A DNA stretch of 40,410 bases from positions 1 to 40,410 of the forward strand of contig CAMCZO010000017.1 of NCBI GenBank assembly GCA_945887955.1, written 5' to 3'. Origin of the DNA: Chitinophaga pinensis. GTDB lineage: Bacteria; Bacteroidota; Bacteroidia; B-17B0; Aurantibacillaceae. A program made the position numbers and the translations under genes. Positions 33,793 through 40,410 of this stretch are shown here, one piece after another; position 1 is the first letter of the stretch, and each line of letters opens with the position of its first letter. The notes under the pieces are model-generated. The model was not told where the DNA came from and did no database searches. It was given only the letters and a program-made list of their open reading frames with translations.

Positions 33793-34839
33793 TTACCTAT
33801 TAATTCCTTTTTTGTCTAATGCCTTATGGTAAGCATCGGCAAAATTTTTATGTTGTTGGTAATTAGAAGAATAATCAGACAAACCATTAAGCTCAGGTTT
33901 AGCACAGAAAAAAATAAAATCATGATTATTAAAATTTAATGTCGCATCAATTGCTTGCTGTGACACTAAACATATTGGGCCTGGAGGTAATCCTTTGTAT
34001 TTATAGGTGTTGTAAGGCGAATCAATTTCTTTATCATTATTTAAAATACGTTTTACATTAAAATTTTTATTAGCGAATTTGAGTGTTGGATCAGCTTGTA
34101 AAAGCATGCCTTTTTTTAATCTATTAATATATACACCAGCAATTTTTTCTTGTTCACTTTTAATTCTACTTTCACTTTGAACAATAGAGGCAAGTGTTAT
34201 TATTTCAGGTATAGAAAAGCCAGTTTTTTTTGCTAATGATATTCGCTTAGCATCCCAAATTTTATGATAATTATTTTCTAATATTTTAAATAATTCTTCT
34301 TTACTAATAGCCCAACTCACATTCTCTGAATTAGGAATAACAATAGAAAAAGCATTGTCTGGTTCGAGTTGAAACGATTTATATAAAATTTCTTTGTTAT
34401 TAAGTAATTCGCTCAACTCAGTTGAGTTTAATTCTAATTTTTCATCGATATAGCTAATAAATTCTTCTAGGTTATGTATCTGATAATTAAAATTAAGTTT
34501 TACTTTTTCTTCTTTATTGTATTTGATTAAATTTATTATTTGTCTCATTGTCATCCCATTAATAATTCGATATTTTCCTGGATAAATATTTTTTTCAAGC
34601 CCCATTGATTTAGCCAACCATTTAAAGTTATTTAAATTTTTAATAATATTTTGAGTATTAATTTCGTTTATTATTTGATCTATATTATCATTATGTTTGA
34701 TATAAATAAAGGTGTAATTTTTATCTTTTAATAAAATTTGATTTGCAAAGAATTCTTGATACACATAATAGACACCAATACCAAGTATAATAAGTATAAA
34801 TAGATTAAATAATAATTTATTTTTTGATTTTTTTTTCAT
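33793..34839 (-). CDS. mltG: Endolytic transglycosylase MltG
   Basis: A 348-residue membrane-anchored murein transglycosylase that cleaves nascent glycan strands and sets their length. One N-terminal transmembrane segment (about 9-28) is followed by a LysM-like region and the YceG domain. The catalytic glutamate is E223 in LASIVQSES, aligning with E218 of the E. coli enzyme (ASIVEKET), and INRLKKGMLLQADPT plus SPYNTYKYKGLPPGPI follow as in all family members. It is seven bases after the heptaheme cytochrome gene and in the same run as dapF, so it sits in a cell-wall context. Confidence 0.94.
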   Translation of the reverse strand: MKKKSKNKLLFNLFILIILGIGVYYVYQEFFANQILLKDKNYTFIYIKHNDNIDQIINEINTQNIIKNLNNFKWLAKSMGLEKNIYPGKYRIINGMTMRQIINLIKYNKEEKVKLNFNYQIHNLEEFISYIDEKLELNSTELSELLNNKEILYKSFQLEPDNAFSIVIPNSENVSWAISKEELFKILENNYHKIWDAKRISLAKKTGFSIPEIITLASIVQSESRIKSEQEKIAGVYINRLKKGMLLQADPTLKFANKNFNVKRILNNDKEIDSPYNTYKYKGLPPGPICLVSQQAIDATLNFNNHDFIFFCAKPELNGLSDYSSNYQQHKNFADAYHKALDKKGINR

Positions 34840-34845
34840 TTATGT

Positions 34846-36864
34846 TTATAATTTATTTAATGCAACATTTACTTTTTCGTTTTTTGGATAAAGTTTGTGC
34901 AAATGTTGTAAATATTTCTTTGCGATTTTATTTTCATGTTTATAAAGATAATATGCAGATAAATTTAATAAAAGTAATTCGTTATCTGGGTCAATAGATT
35001 CACCTTTTTTGTATAAAAGTAGAGCATCACTTTCTTTACCTTGTAATAATTTTATATATCCAAGATTGGAGTAAGCGCTAACATATTTTCGATTTTCTTT
35101 TAAAATAAAATTAAACTGCGTTTCGGCTTCTGATAATTGATTTGATGACGCCAGAGTTGTACCATATTTATTTCTGAAATCTAGATGGTATGGAGCAAGT
35201 TCTATTGCGCGCTTAAACCACATTAATGCTTTAGTTATTTGGTTTTTGTAATAATAGGATTCGGCAATTCGATAACATGCCCAAGCATCGGTATTATCAT
35301 ACGTTTTTTTAATAAATAATTCTTTCAAGCACCGCGCTTCGCCTAATTTATTGAGGCAAGTAATTATTGCATTAAAATCATTTCGAATAAAGTAAAGTTG
35401 AATGAGGGCATATCTATTTTTTTCAAATTCTTTTGGATTGCTTAAATAATTGAGTGCGGAATCTAAATAATTATTTTTTGTATCAAATTTATCATATTGA
35501 TTTATGTAAGCTTTTGCTATTGTTAAGGAGTCTGGCTTTTTTTCGTTTATTGCAAACAAGCCAATAAAGGTTTTAATTTTATTTTTTTCTTCAACAGTAA
35601 TAGGTTTTCGAATATAATGATCGTGAACAGTAACATGAGGAATATCAGAAGAACCTGAGACTGGCATGTGGCAGCTCACACAATTAGACCAGGTATTTTT
35701 TTTAAACAATTTATGTGCATTTTGTAATTTTAATTTTGTGTTTTCATTTTCTAGTTTTGTATTGTGGCAGGATAAACATGCGTCGTTAAATACATTGGCA
35801 TTTGTTTCGCGAACACTCACATGAGGGTTATGACAGGTTATACAAGTCATCGCCTCTTTATAAGGTTTTAATATATTTTTATTTTGAATTTTTTCATATG
35901 ATTTTATAAAACAAGCACTTTGTTTTAATCTATCGGCATGTGAGGCCATAATAAATTCCGTGTTAGAATTTGTATATTTTGGTAAAAAAACCGAAATATA
36001 ATTACTTAATTTTTGACCTGGTTTAAAATCAAAAAAAGATTTGTTTTCTTTTAAAATAGCATTTCCTTGCAAATGGCACCGTTGGCAAACATCGAATTGC
36101 TCATCTATTGATAATTTAGCTGGGTTTACAATTGAATAATCGATGTATTTTGAAGTGTCTACTTTGCTTCCATTTTGACGTTGTTTGACATGAATACTTC
36201 CCGGTCCGTGGCATCTTTCACAATCAATCCCGCTTGGCATACTTTGATATTTATTTTCAGAGCCAATAATCAAATTAGGGTAGGCGTTATGGCAACTCAT
36301 ACATTCTAAACCTATTTTTCTGGTAAACCGCGTGTTAATTCCATTTTCAAAACCAGGCGGAAGATCCCATTTCTTTTTTTGCGTGTAATAAGTCATTGGC
36401 ATTTGATTTAAATAGCCGTTGTTTATTTGGAGATGAGAATTAGTATGTTGACCCGAACCGATAATGAAATTTACTTGTTCTTTACGGCTATATAAAGTTT
36501 CGTTTTTTTGAATTCTAAACTCGTGAATATATAAACTGTCTTTATTCCAATAAGCCTTATAATGTAAGTCTGCAATTTTATCATAAATGCCTGGTTTTGA
36601 AAAATCTGCTGATGATTTTGATTTACTAGCTAAATCAAATGATTTTCCCATACCAGTTTTAATAAAAGAATTATAAATTGATTGGTGACATAATTTACAA
36701 GTGTTCATGCCAACATAGTTTGCGCTGTCGCCATGATTTAAGTATTTGGAGGTTTCTTTTTTTGTTATAGAGTTTTTATCAGAAATATCTGAATTACAAT
36801 TAAAAAAAGAGAGGCTAATAAGAAAAGTAAATAGAAATAGAGTATTTGAGTTTTTAAACACCAT
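34846..36864 (-). CDS. Heptaheme c-type cytochrome lipoprotein with TPR domain
   Basis: A 672-residue exported protein. I start it at the ATG at 36864, although the frame is open to an ATG at 36897, because this gives a clean lipoprotein signal (lipobox FFNC, Cys23) and less overlap with the GNAT gene. Seven CxxCH haem motifs occur in the first ~400 residues, at about 56, 188, 215, 260, 341, 363 and 395 (CKLCH, CMSCH, CERCH, CQRCH, CITCH, CLSCH, CVSCH). The last ~200 residues contain at least three TPRs (ALMWFKRAIELAPYHLDFR, SAYSNLGYIKLLQGKESDA). It probably transfers electrons in the periplasm; donor and acceptor are unknown. It resembles the multihaem-TPR proteins of several phyla. It lies between the GNAT and mltG genes with an 11-base overlap upstream. 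Confidence 0.9.
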   Translation of the reverse strand: MVFKNSNTLFLFTFLISLSFFNCNSDISDKNSITKKETSKYLNHGDSANYVGMNTCKLCHQSIYNSFIKTGMGKSFDLASKSKSSADFSKPGIYDKIADLHYKAYWNKDSLYIHEFRIQKNETLYSRKEQVNFIIGSGQHTNSHLQINNGYLNQMPMTYYTQKKKWDLPPGFENGINTRFTRKIGLECMSCHNAYPNLIIGSENKYQSMPSGIDCERCHGPGSIHVKQRQNGSKVDTSKYIDYSIVNPAKLSIDEQFDVCQRCHLQGNAILKENKSFFDFKPGQKLSNYISVFLPKYTNSNTEFIMASHADRLKQSACFIKSYEKIQNKNILKPYKEAMTCITCHNPHVSVRETNANVFNDACLSCHNTKLENENTKLKLQNAHKLFKKNTWSNCVSCHMPVSGSSDIPHVTVHDHYIRKPITVEEKNKIKTFIGLFAINEKKPDSLTIAKAYINQYDKFDTKNNYLDSALNYLSNPKEFEKNRYALIQLYFIRNDFNAIITCLNKLGEARCLKELFIKKTYDNTDAWACYRIAESYYYKNQITKALMWFKRAIELAPYHLDFRNKYGTTLASSNQLSEAETQFNFILKENRKYVSAYSNLGYIKLLQGKESDALLLYKKGESIDPDNELLLLNLSAYYLYKHENKIAKKYLQHLHKLYPKNEKVNVALNKL

Positions 36865-37384
36865 TATTAATATATTGTAAAAACCAAACATTTTCAAATG
36901 AATTTAATCCTGTTTTGTGCCAACATTTTTTTAATCCGTTTTTTTCAAAGCCACAATTAGTAAATAATTTTAAGCTACTTTGATTATTTTCGTTAACGTG
37001 AGCATAAATTTGTTTTAAGTTAAGCGTATTAAACGCATAGGTTTTAATTAATTCAATACATTGTGAGGCAAATCCTTGTTGCCTGAAATTTTCGTGAATA
37101 TAAATACCTATTCCACATCTTGCATGTTGAGGATCAAATTCAAATAAATCAATTGCTCCAATGGTTTCGTGACTTGATTTATCATTTACCATTAAGCGTA
37201 ATTGTTTATTGGTATAAATATCTTGATGAGAAGCGTTCACAAATTCTTCCAAAATAAATTTACTAAATGGAATTTGAGTAAAACTTACTGGCCAAAGTTT
37301 TAAATCGTTTTCCCATTCATAAAGTACATTAATGTCTTTTGGTTCTATTGCTCTGAGATAAACTAACGGACTTTCTATAAACAT
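36854..37384 (-). CDS. GNAT-family N-acetyltransferase (RimJ/RimL type)
   Basis: A 176-residue acetyltransferase. The ATG at 37384 begins MFIESPLVYLRAIEPKDINVL, the typical family start. The longer frame to 37414 would overlap dapF. The acetyl-CoA-binding motif is GIYIHENFRQQGFASQCIELI, followed by YAFNTLNLKQIYAHVNENNQSSLKLFTNCGFEKNG, as in SpeG/RimJ-like enzymes. The substrate is unknown and could be a polyamine, an amino sugar or a ribosomal protein. It is 10 bases downstream of dapF. This dapF-GNAT-mltG neighbourhood recurs in Bacteroidota. Confidence 0.88.
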   Translation of the reverse strand: MFIESPLVYLRAIEPKDINVLYEWENDLKLWPVSFTQIPFSKFILEEFVNASHQDIYTNKQLRLMVNDKSSHETIGAIDLFEFDPQHARCGIGIYIHENFRQQGFASQCIELIKTYAFNTLNLKQIYAHVNENNQSSLKLFTNCGFEKNGLKKCWHKTGLNSFENVWFLQYINNGV

Positions 37385-37394
37385 TGTTAATGCT

Positions 37395-38180
37395 TTAAGG
37401 TAACATAATTTCACTTTTGTATACCATTACGGCAAATCCTTTTAGCCAAATGTTGTAAAAATTTTTCTCAAGTACTTTTTCAAAACTCACCTCTAAATTA
37501 CCACCCATCGTTTTAACTAAACAATTATTTTTGTTGTTTGATAGCCCTAAAATAGAGGCAACTAAAGCAGCGGCAGTAACACCTGTGCCGCATGATAAGG
37601 TTTCATTTTCTACGCCTCTTTCGTATGTTCGAACAAAAAGTTGTTCATCTTTTTTTTGAATAAAGTTAACATTGGTTCCTTCTAATTTAAATCTATCGGA
37701 GTAACGTATTGCTTTTCCTTCAAATAAAACATCAATATTTTCAATATCATTAACAAGTTTAATATAATGGGGTGAGCCGGTATTTAAATAAAAATAATCG
37801 GATCCTATTTCAATTTCATTTACATCTAGCATTTTTAAACTTACCATCTCGTTTTCGTCTATCAAAGCTTCGTGTAATCCATCTGCAGCTAAAAAAAATG
37901 TTTTTTCTTTGCAAAGACCCAAGCTTTTCGCAAAAGACACAATACATCTGCCTCCATTCCCACACATACTGCTTTCGTTGCCATCGCTATTAAAATATAC
38001 CATTTTGAAATCTGCACCGGGTTCTAATTCTAATAAAATTAATCCGTCGGCGCCAATTCCAAATTTACGATGACACATAAATTTAATCTGCTCTGAATCT
38101 AATGATAAAAGTCCTTTTCGATTATCAATTAAAATAAAATCATTGCCAGTTCCTTGGTATTTATAAAATTGAATTTGCAT
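37395..38180 (-). CDS. dapF: Diaminopimelate epimerase
   Basis: A 261-residue cofactor-independent epimerase converting LL- to meso-diaminopimelate for lysine and peptidoglycan. The two catalytic cysteines are C73 in SSMCGNGGRC and C197 in TLSCGTGVTAAALVA. The N-terminal FYKYQGTGNDFILIDNR and the FGIGADGLILL loop are diagnostic. It lies 13 bases after the membrane unknown and is followed by the GNAT, cytochrome and mltG genes in a tight run. With lysC and lysA it makes three DAP-pathway genes in the window at two loci. Confidence 0.96.
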   Translation of the reverse strand: MQIQFYKYQGTGNDFILIDNRKGLLSLDSEQIKFMCHRKFGIGADGLILLELEPGADFKMVYFNSDGNESSMCGNGGRCIVSFAKSLGLCKEKTFFLAADGLHEALIDENEMVSLKMLDVNEIEIGSDYFYLNTGSPHYIKLVNDIENIDVLFEGKAIRYSDRFKLEGTNVNFIQKKDEQLFVRTYERGVENETLSCGTGVTAAALVASILGLSNNKNNCLVKTMGGNLEVSFEKVLEKNFYNIWLKGFAVMVYKSEIMLP

Positions 38181-38193
38181 CTTAAAATTAGAA

Positions 38194-38814
38194 CTAATTA
38201 ATTTTTGCCAAGAGTTCAGAATCTAATACGCGATCGAGTTGTTTAAATTCTGAGCTATATAATAATTTATACACTTGATCTGATGATTTAATGTAAAAAG
38301 AATGATCAATTTCATATAAGGTTAAATTGCTAAAATCATCAAATCCATAAAGCATAATTTTGTTTTTTGTAAAACGATAACCTTTCGAGTTGAGCGGTGT
38401 TTTCCAAAACTCAACAAAATATAAATCAGTGTTAGTATCATCAATCCTAGTTTTTTGTATATCACTTGAATCTTTAGAGGGAATAAACTCCCCTATTTGA
38501 ATAATTTTAATGTTTTTAACTGTTAATAATTCGTCTGAGGCAATATTAATATCAGAATCTTCTTTAATTAAACTATCAACCTCTGAGTAATTAATTTTAG
38601 TTGATTTTTTAAAATTTATTTTGAATCGATTGTTATTTTTAGTTTTTTCGTCTTCATTAGTTTTATTAACTGTTTTTTCGATAACCGTAATTTTTTCACT
38701 TGCTGACTCTTTGAGTTTATTAAATAAATCGTTTATTTTAAAAACAAAAAAACAGATTCCAACCAATAAACCTATTGATAGTCCAAAAACAAAAGTGGGA
38801 ATTTTACGTTTCAA
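38194..38814 (-). CDS. Single-pass membrane protein of unknown function
   Basis: A 206-residue protein. The start is TTG at 38814: no in-frame ATG exists upstream before a stop, and the TTG gives a good basic N-terminus (KRKIPTF) before one membrane segment at about 7-26. A Lys/Glu/Asn-rich, probably disordered or coiled region follows at about 30-90. A folded C-terminal domain covers about 95-200, with TDLYFVEFWKTPLNSKGYRF and KIMLYGFDDFSNLTLYEID. I do not recognise the family. The topology suggests the C-terminal domain is periplasmic. It lies 13 bases upstream of dapF and probably heads that run. Confidence 0.68.
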   Translation of the reverse strand: MKRKIPTFVFGLSIGLLVGICFFVFKINDLFNKLKESASEKITVIEKTVNKTNEDEKTKNNNRFKINFKKSTKINYSEVDSLIKEDSDINIASDELLTVKNIKIIQIGEFIPSKDSSDIQKTRIDDTNTDLYFVEFWKTPLNSKGYRFTKNKIMLYGFDDFSNLTLYEIDHSFYIKSSDQVYKLLYSSEFKQLDRVLDSELLAKIN

Positions 38815-38904
38815 TTTTTTAGATTTTGATGTGTAAATTTAATGATTTTAAGTATTTTTTGGTTATCAAATGTTAAAAAGAAACTCACAAATTAACAACA
38901 ATAT

Positions 38905-38912
38905 TAATTTTG
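38905..38912 (+). promoter_or_regulatory. -7 box TAATTTTG upstream of degQ
   Basis: TAnnTTTG match 27 bases before the ATG at 38940, in the divergent gap to the membrane-protein gene. No TTG at standard -33 distance. Confidence 0.45.
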
Positions 38913-38939
38913 TGATTCCAATATTAAAATTTATTAATT

Positions 38940-40400
38940 ATGAAAAAAAACGTTCAATTTTTTTTTGTTGCCTGTTTAGGCAGTTTTATTAGTCTGTTTT
39001 CAGCATATTTATTCTTTTATTTTAATAATAATGTGCCTAATCATTTAAAATATTCTTTAACTAGTTCAAAAAATATTTTGCCTGTATTAAATAATGGTAA
39101 TTCATCTAGTTCTATTATTGATTTTACTTTACCAGCTGAAAAGTCATTACCAGCTGTTGTTCATATCAAAACTTCTAGCGAGCAAATTAATAATTTAAGT
39201 TATGATCCTTTTGCAGATTGGTTTTTTGGACAACAAAAACGTCAGCAAGGCTATACTCAGCAGGGTAGTGGAAGTGGAGTTATTATTAGTGATAACGGCT
39301 ATATTGTCACTAATAATCATGTGATTTCAGGAGCAGATAAAATAGAAGTGACATTAAATGATAAACGTTCGTATGTAGCTCGAATTATAGGATTTGATGC
39401 AAGTACTGATGTTGCTCTTATTAAAATTGAGCAAAAAGGCTTGCCTTTTTTGTTATATGGAAATAGTGATTTAGTAAAAATAGGAGAGTGGGTCTTAGCC
39501 GTTGGTAACCCTTTTAATTTGAATAGTACCGTAACAGCCGGAATTATAAGTGCTAAAGGAAGAAATAACATACTAGATAATAATAAACGCCCGATAGAAT
39601 CTTTTATTCAAACTGATGCTGCAGTAAATCCAGGAAATAGTGGAGGAGCCCTAGTAAACACAAATGGAGAGTTAATCGGTATAAATACTGCTATTGCATC
39701 TAATAATGGCACTTATCAAGGTTATTCGTTTGCTGTACCAGTAAATATTGTTAAAAAAGTGATAAGTGACTTAATTGAGTTTGGATCTGTTCAGAGAGCT
39801 TTTATTGGCATAAGCATTAAAGATATAGATTCTAAATTTGCTTCTGATAAAAATATTAATCAATTAAATGGAGTTTATGTGAATGGTATAAATAATGGTG
39901 GAAGTGCTGAAGATGCTGGTATTAAAGAAGGCGATATTATAACGAAAATTCAAGATATTAATGTGGGTTCTGTTAGCGAACTTCAAGAACAGATTAGTCG
40001 TTATCGTCCTGGTGATAAAATTATTATTGCTTTGCTCAGAAATAATAAGCCTATCGAAATAACACTTACTTTAAAAAACTTAAATAATACAACTAGCCTG
40101 ATCAAAAAGACCGAATCATTGACTTTAAATATGCCTTCAGTGGGGGCTGAATTTACTCAGATGAAACCTGAAGACTTGGCTAAATTTGGTTTTGAAAATG
40201 GAATAATGATTACTAAGCTATATTCTGGAAAGCTATCATTAGTAGGTATAAAAGAAGGTTTTATTATTACGAGTATTGATAAGAAAAAGATTATTGTAAT
40301 TGAAGAATTAAAAAGAATATTTGATGATAAAAAAGGTTTGATTTTGATAGAAGGGTTTTATACTAATGGAGTAAAAGCTACTTATAGTTTTAATTTATAA
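38940..40400 (+). CDS. Periplasmic DegQ/HtrA-type serine protease
   Basis: A 486-residue envelope quality-control protease and chaperone. Residues 1-29 are a signal peptide or membrane anchor. The trypsin-like domain covers about 65-270, with the catalytic triad H127 (VTNNHVISG), D157 (DASTDVALIK) and S234 (NPGNSGGALVN). PDZ1 is at about 278-375 (FIGISIKDI ... NNGGSAEDAGIKEGDIITKIQ). A shorter, degenerate PDZ2-like region follows at about 395-486. Length is typical of DegP/DegQ. It is preceded by a divergent membrane-protein gene and has a -7 box at 38905. It ends 10 bases before the right edge. Confidence 0.94.
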   Translation: MKKNVQFFFVACLGSFISLFSAYLFFYFNNNVPNHLKYSLTSSKNILPVLNNGNSSSSIIDFTLPAEKSLPAVVHIKTSSEQINNLSYDPFADWFFGQQKRQQGYTQQGSGSGVIISDNGYIVTNNHVISGADKIEVTLNDKRSYVARIIGFDASTDVALIKIEQKGLPFLLYGNSDLVKIGEWVLAVGNPFNLNSTVTAGIISAKGRNNILDNNKRPIESFIQTDAAVNPGNSGGALVNTNGELIGINTAIASNNGTYQGYSFAVPVNIVKKVISDLIEFGSVQRAFIGISIKDIDSKFASDKNINQLNGVYVNGINNGGSAEDAGIKEGDIITKIQDINVGSVSELQEQISRYRPGDKIIIALLRNNKPIEITLTLKNLNNTTSLIKKTESLTLNMPSVGAEFTQMKPEDLAKFGFENGIMITKLYSGKLSLVGIKEGFIITSIDKKKIIVIEELKRIFDDKKGLILIEGFYTNGVKATYSFNL

Positions 40401-40410
40401 TTTGCTTTTA

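Noticed and set aside
37385..37414. Ten extra N-terminal codons for the GNAT enzyme
   Set aside because: They overlap dapF, and the family normally begins at the later ATG.
1..40410. CRISPR array, insertion sequence or genomic island
   Set aside because: No regularly spaced repeats, no transposase, no terminal inverted repeats and uniform base composition.

Overview
The window is a dense, AT-rich stretch of chromosome from a member of the Bacteroidota, most likely a free-living Flavobacteriales-like or Sphingobacteriales-like organism. The evidence is a CarboxypepD_reg/plug outer-membrane receptor of the Bacteroidota type, the gliding ATPase GldA, a DUF6913 protein, paired parvulin-type chaperones, ATP-type PEP carboxykinase, and -7 boxes matching the Bacteroidota consensus TAnnTTTG upstream of many genes, usually without Shine-Dalgarno sequences. 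It is almost entirely core or housekeeping DNA. I see no tRNA, rRNA, insertion sequence, prophage or CRISPR array. No gene-free stretch exceeds 300 bases; the longest is 16522-16794 (273 bases), which holds only the idi/guaB divergent promoter region.

Layout. 1-2079 (minus): outer-membrane receptor cut by the left edge. 2231-8274 (plus): cell-envelope block of secreted M1 metallopeptidase, TlpA-type thiol-disulfide protein, two-domain parvulin PPIase and a SurA-N-like lipoprotein. 8275-11461 (minus): acyl-CoA carboxylase beta subunit, DUF6913 protein and NrnA-type DHH phosphoesterase. 11592-16020 (plus): rpsU, a Xer recombinase, a fused alpha/beta 2-oxoacid dehydrogenase E1 and threonine aldolase, converging on idi (minus). 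16795-23227 (plus): guaB, def, a lipoprotein, a DUF423 membrane protein, a small secreted unknown, pckA and a deoxyhypusine synthase-like gene. 23257-26720 (minus): lysA, lysC and ispE. 26793-27884 (plus): unknown lipoprotein. 27964-28350 (minus): a 5'-truncated dihydrolipoamide acyltransferase (E2) relic. 28390-31625 (minus): three-gene signalling module of YfiR-like protein, TPR protein and HAMP-SpoIIE phosphatase. 31790-38814 (minus): a long co-oriented run, read from right to left as membrane unknown, dapF, GNAT acetyltransferase, seven-heme TPR cytochrome, mltG, tryptophan 2,3-dioxygenase and gldA. 38940-40400 (plus): DegQ/HtrA protease.

How the genes work together. lysC, lysA and dapF provide three steps of the diaminopimelate/lysine pathway and so feed peptidoglycan, on which MltG acts. 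idi and ispE serve isoprenoid metabolism. The PPIase pair, TlpA protein and DegQ handle folding and quality control of exported proteins such as the receptor. pckA, the E1 gene, the acyl-CoA carboxylase, threonine aldolase and tryptophan dioxygenase point to a heterotroph using amino acids.

The most interesting items are the YfiR-TPR-HAMP-SpoIIE module (a periplasmic sensor protein of the kind that elsewhere controls a diguanylate cyclase, here beside a PP2C phosphatase), the bacterial deoxyhypusine synthase homologue, the orphan E2 fragment, the heptaheme TPR lipoprotein inside a cell-wall gene run, and several compact regulatory layouts: face-to-face promoters, a repeat over the rpsU promoter, and a terminator ending at the xer start codon.
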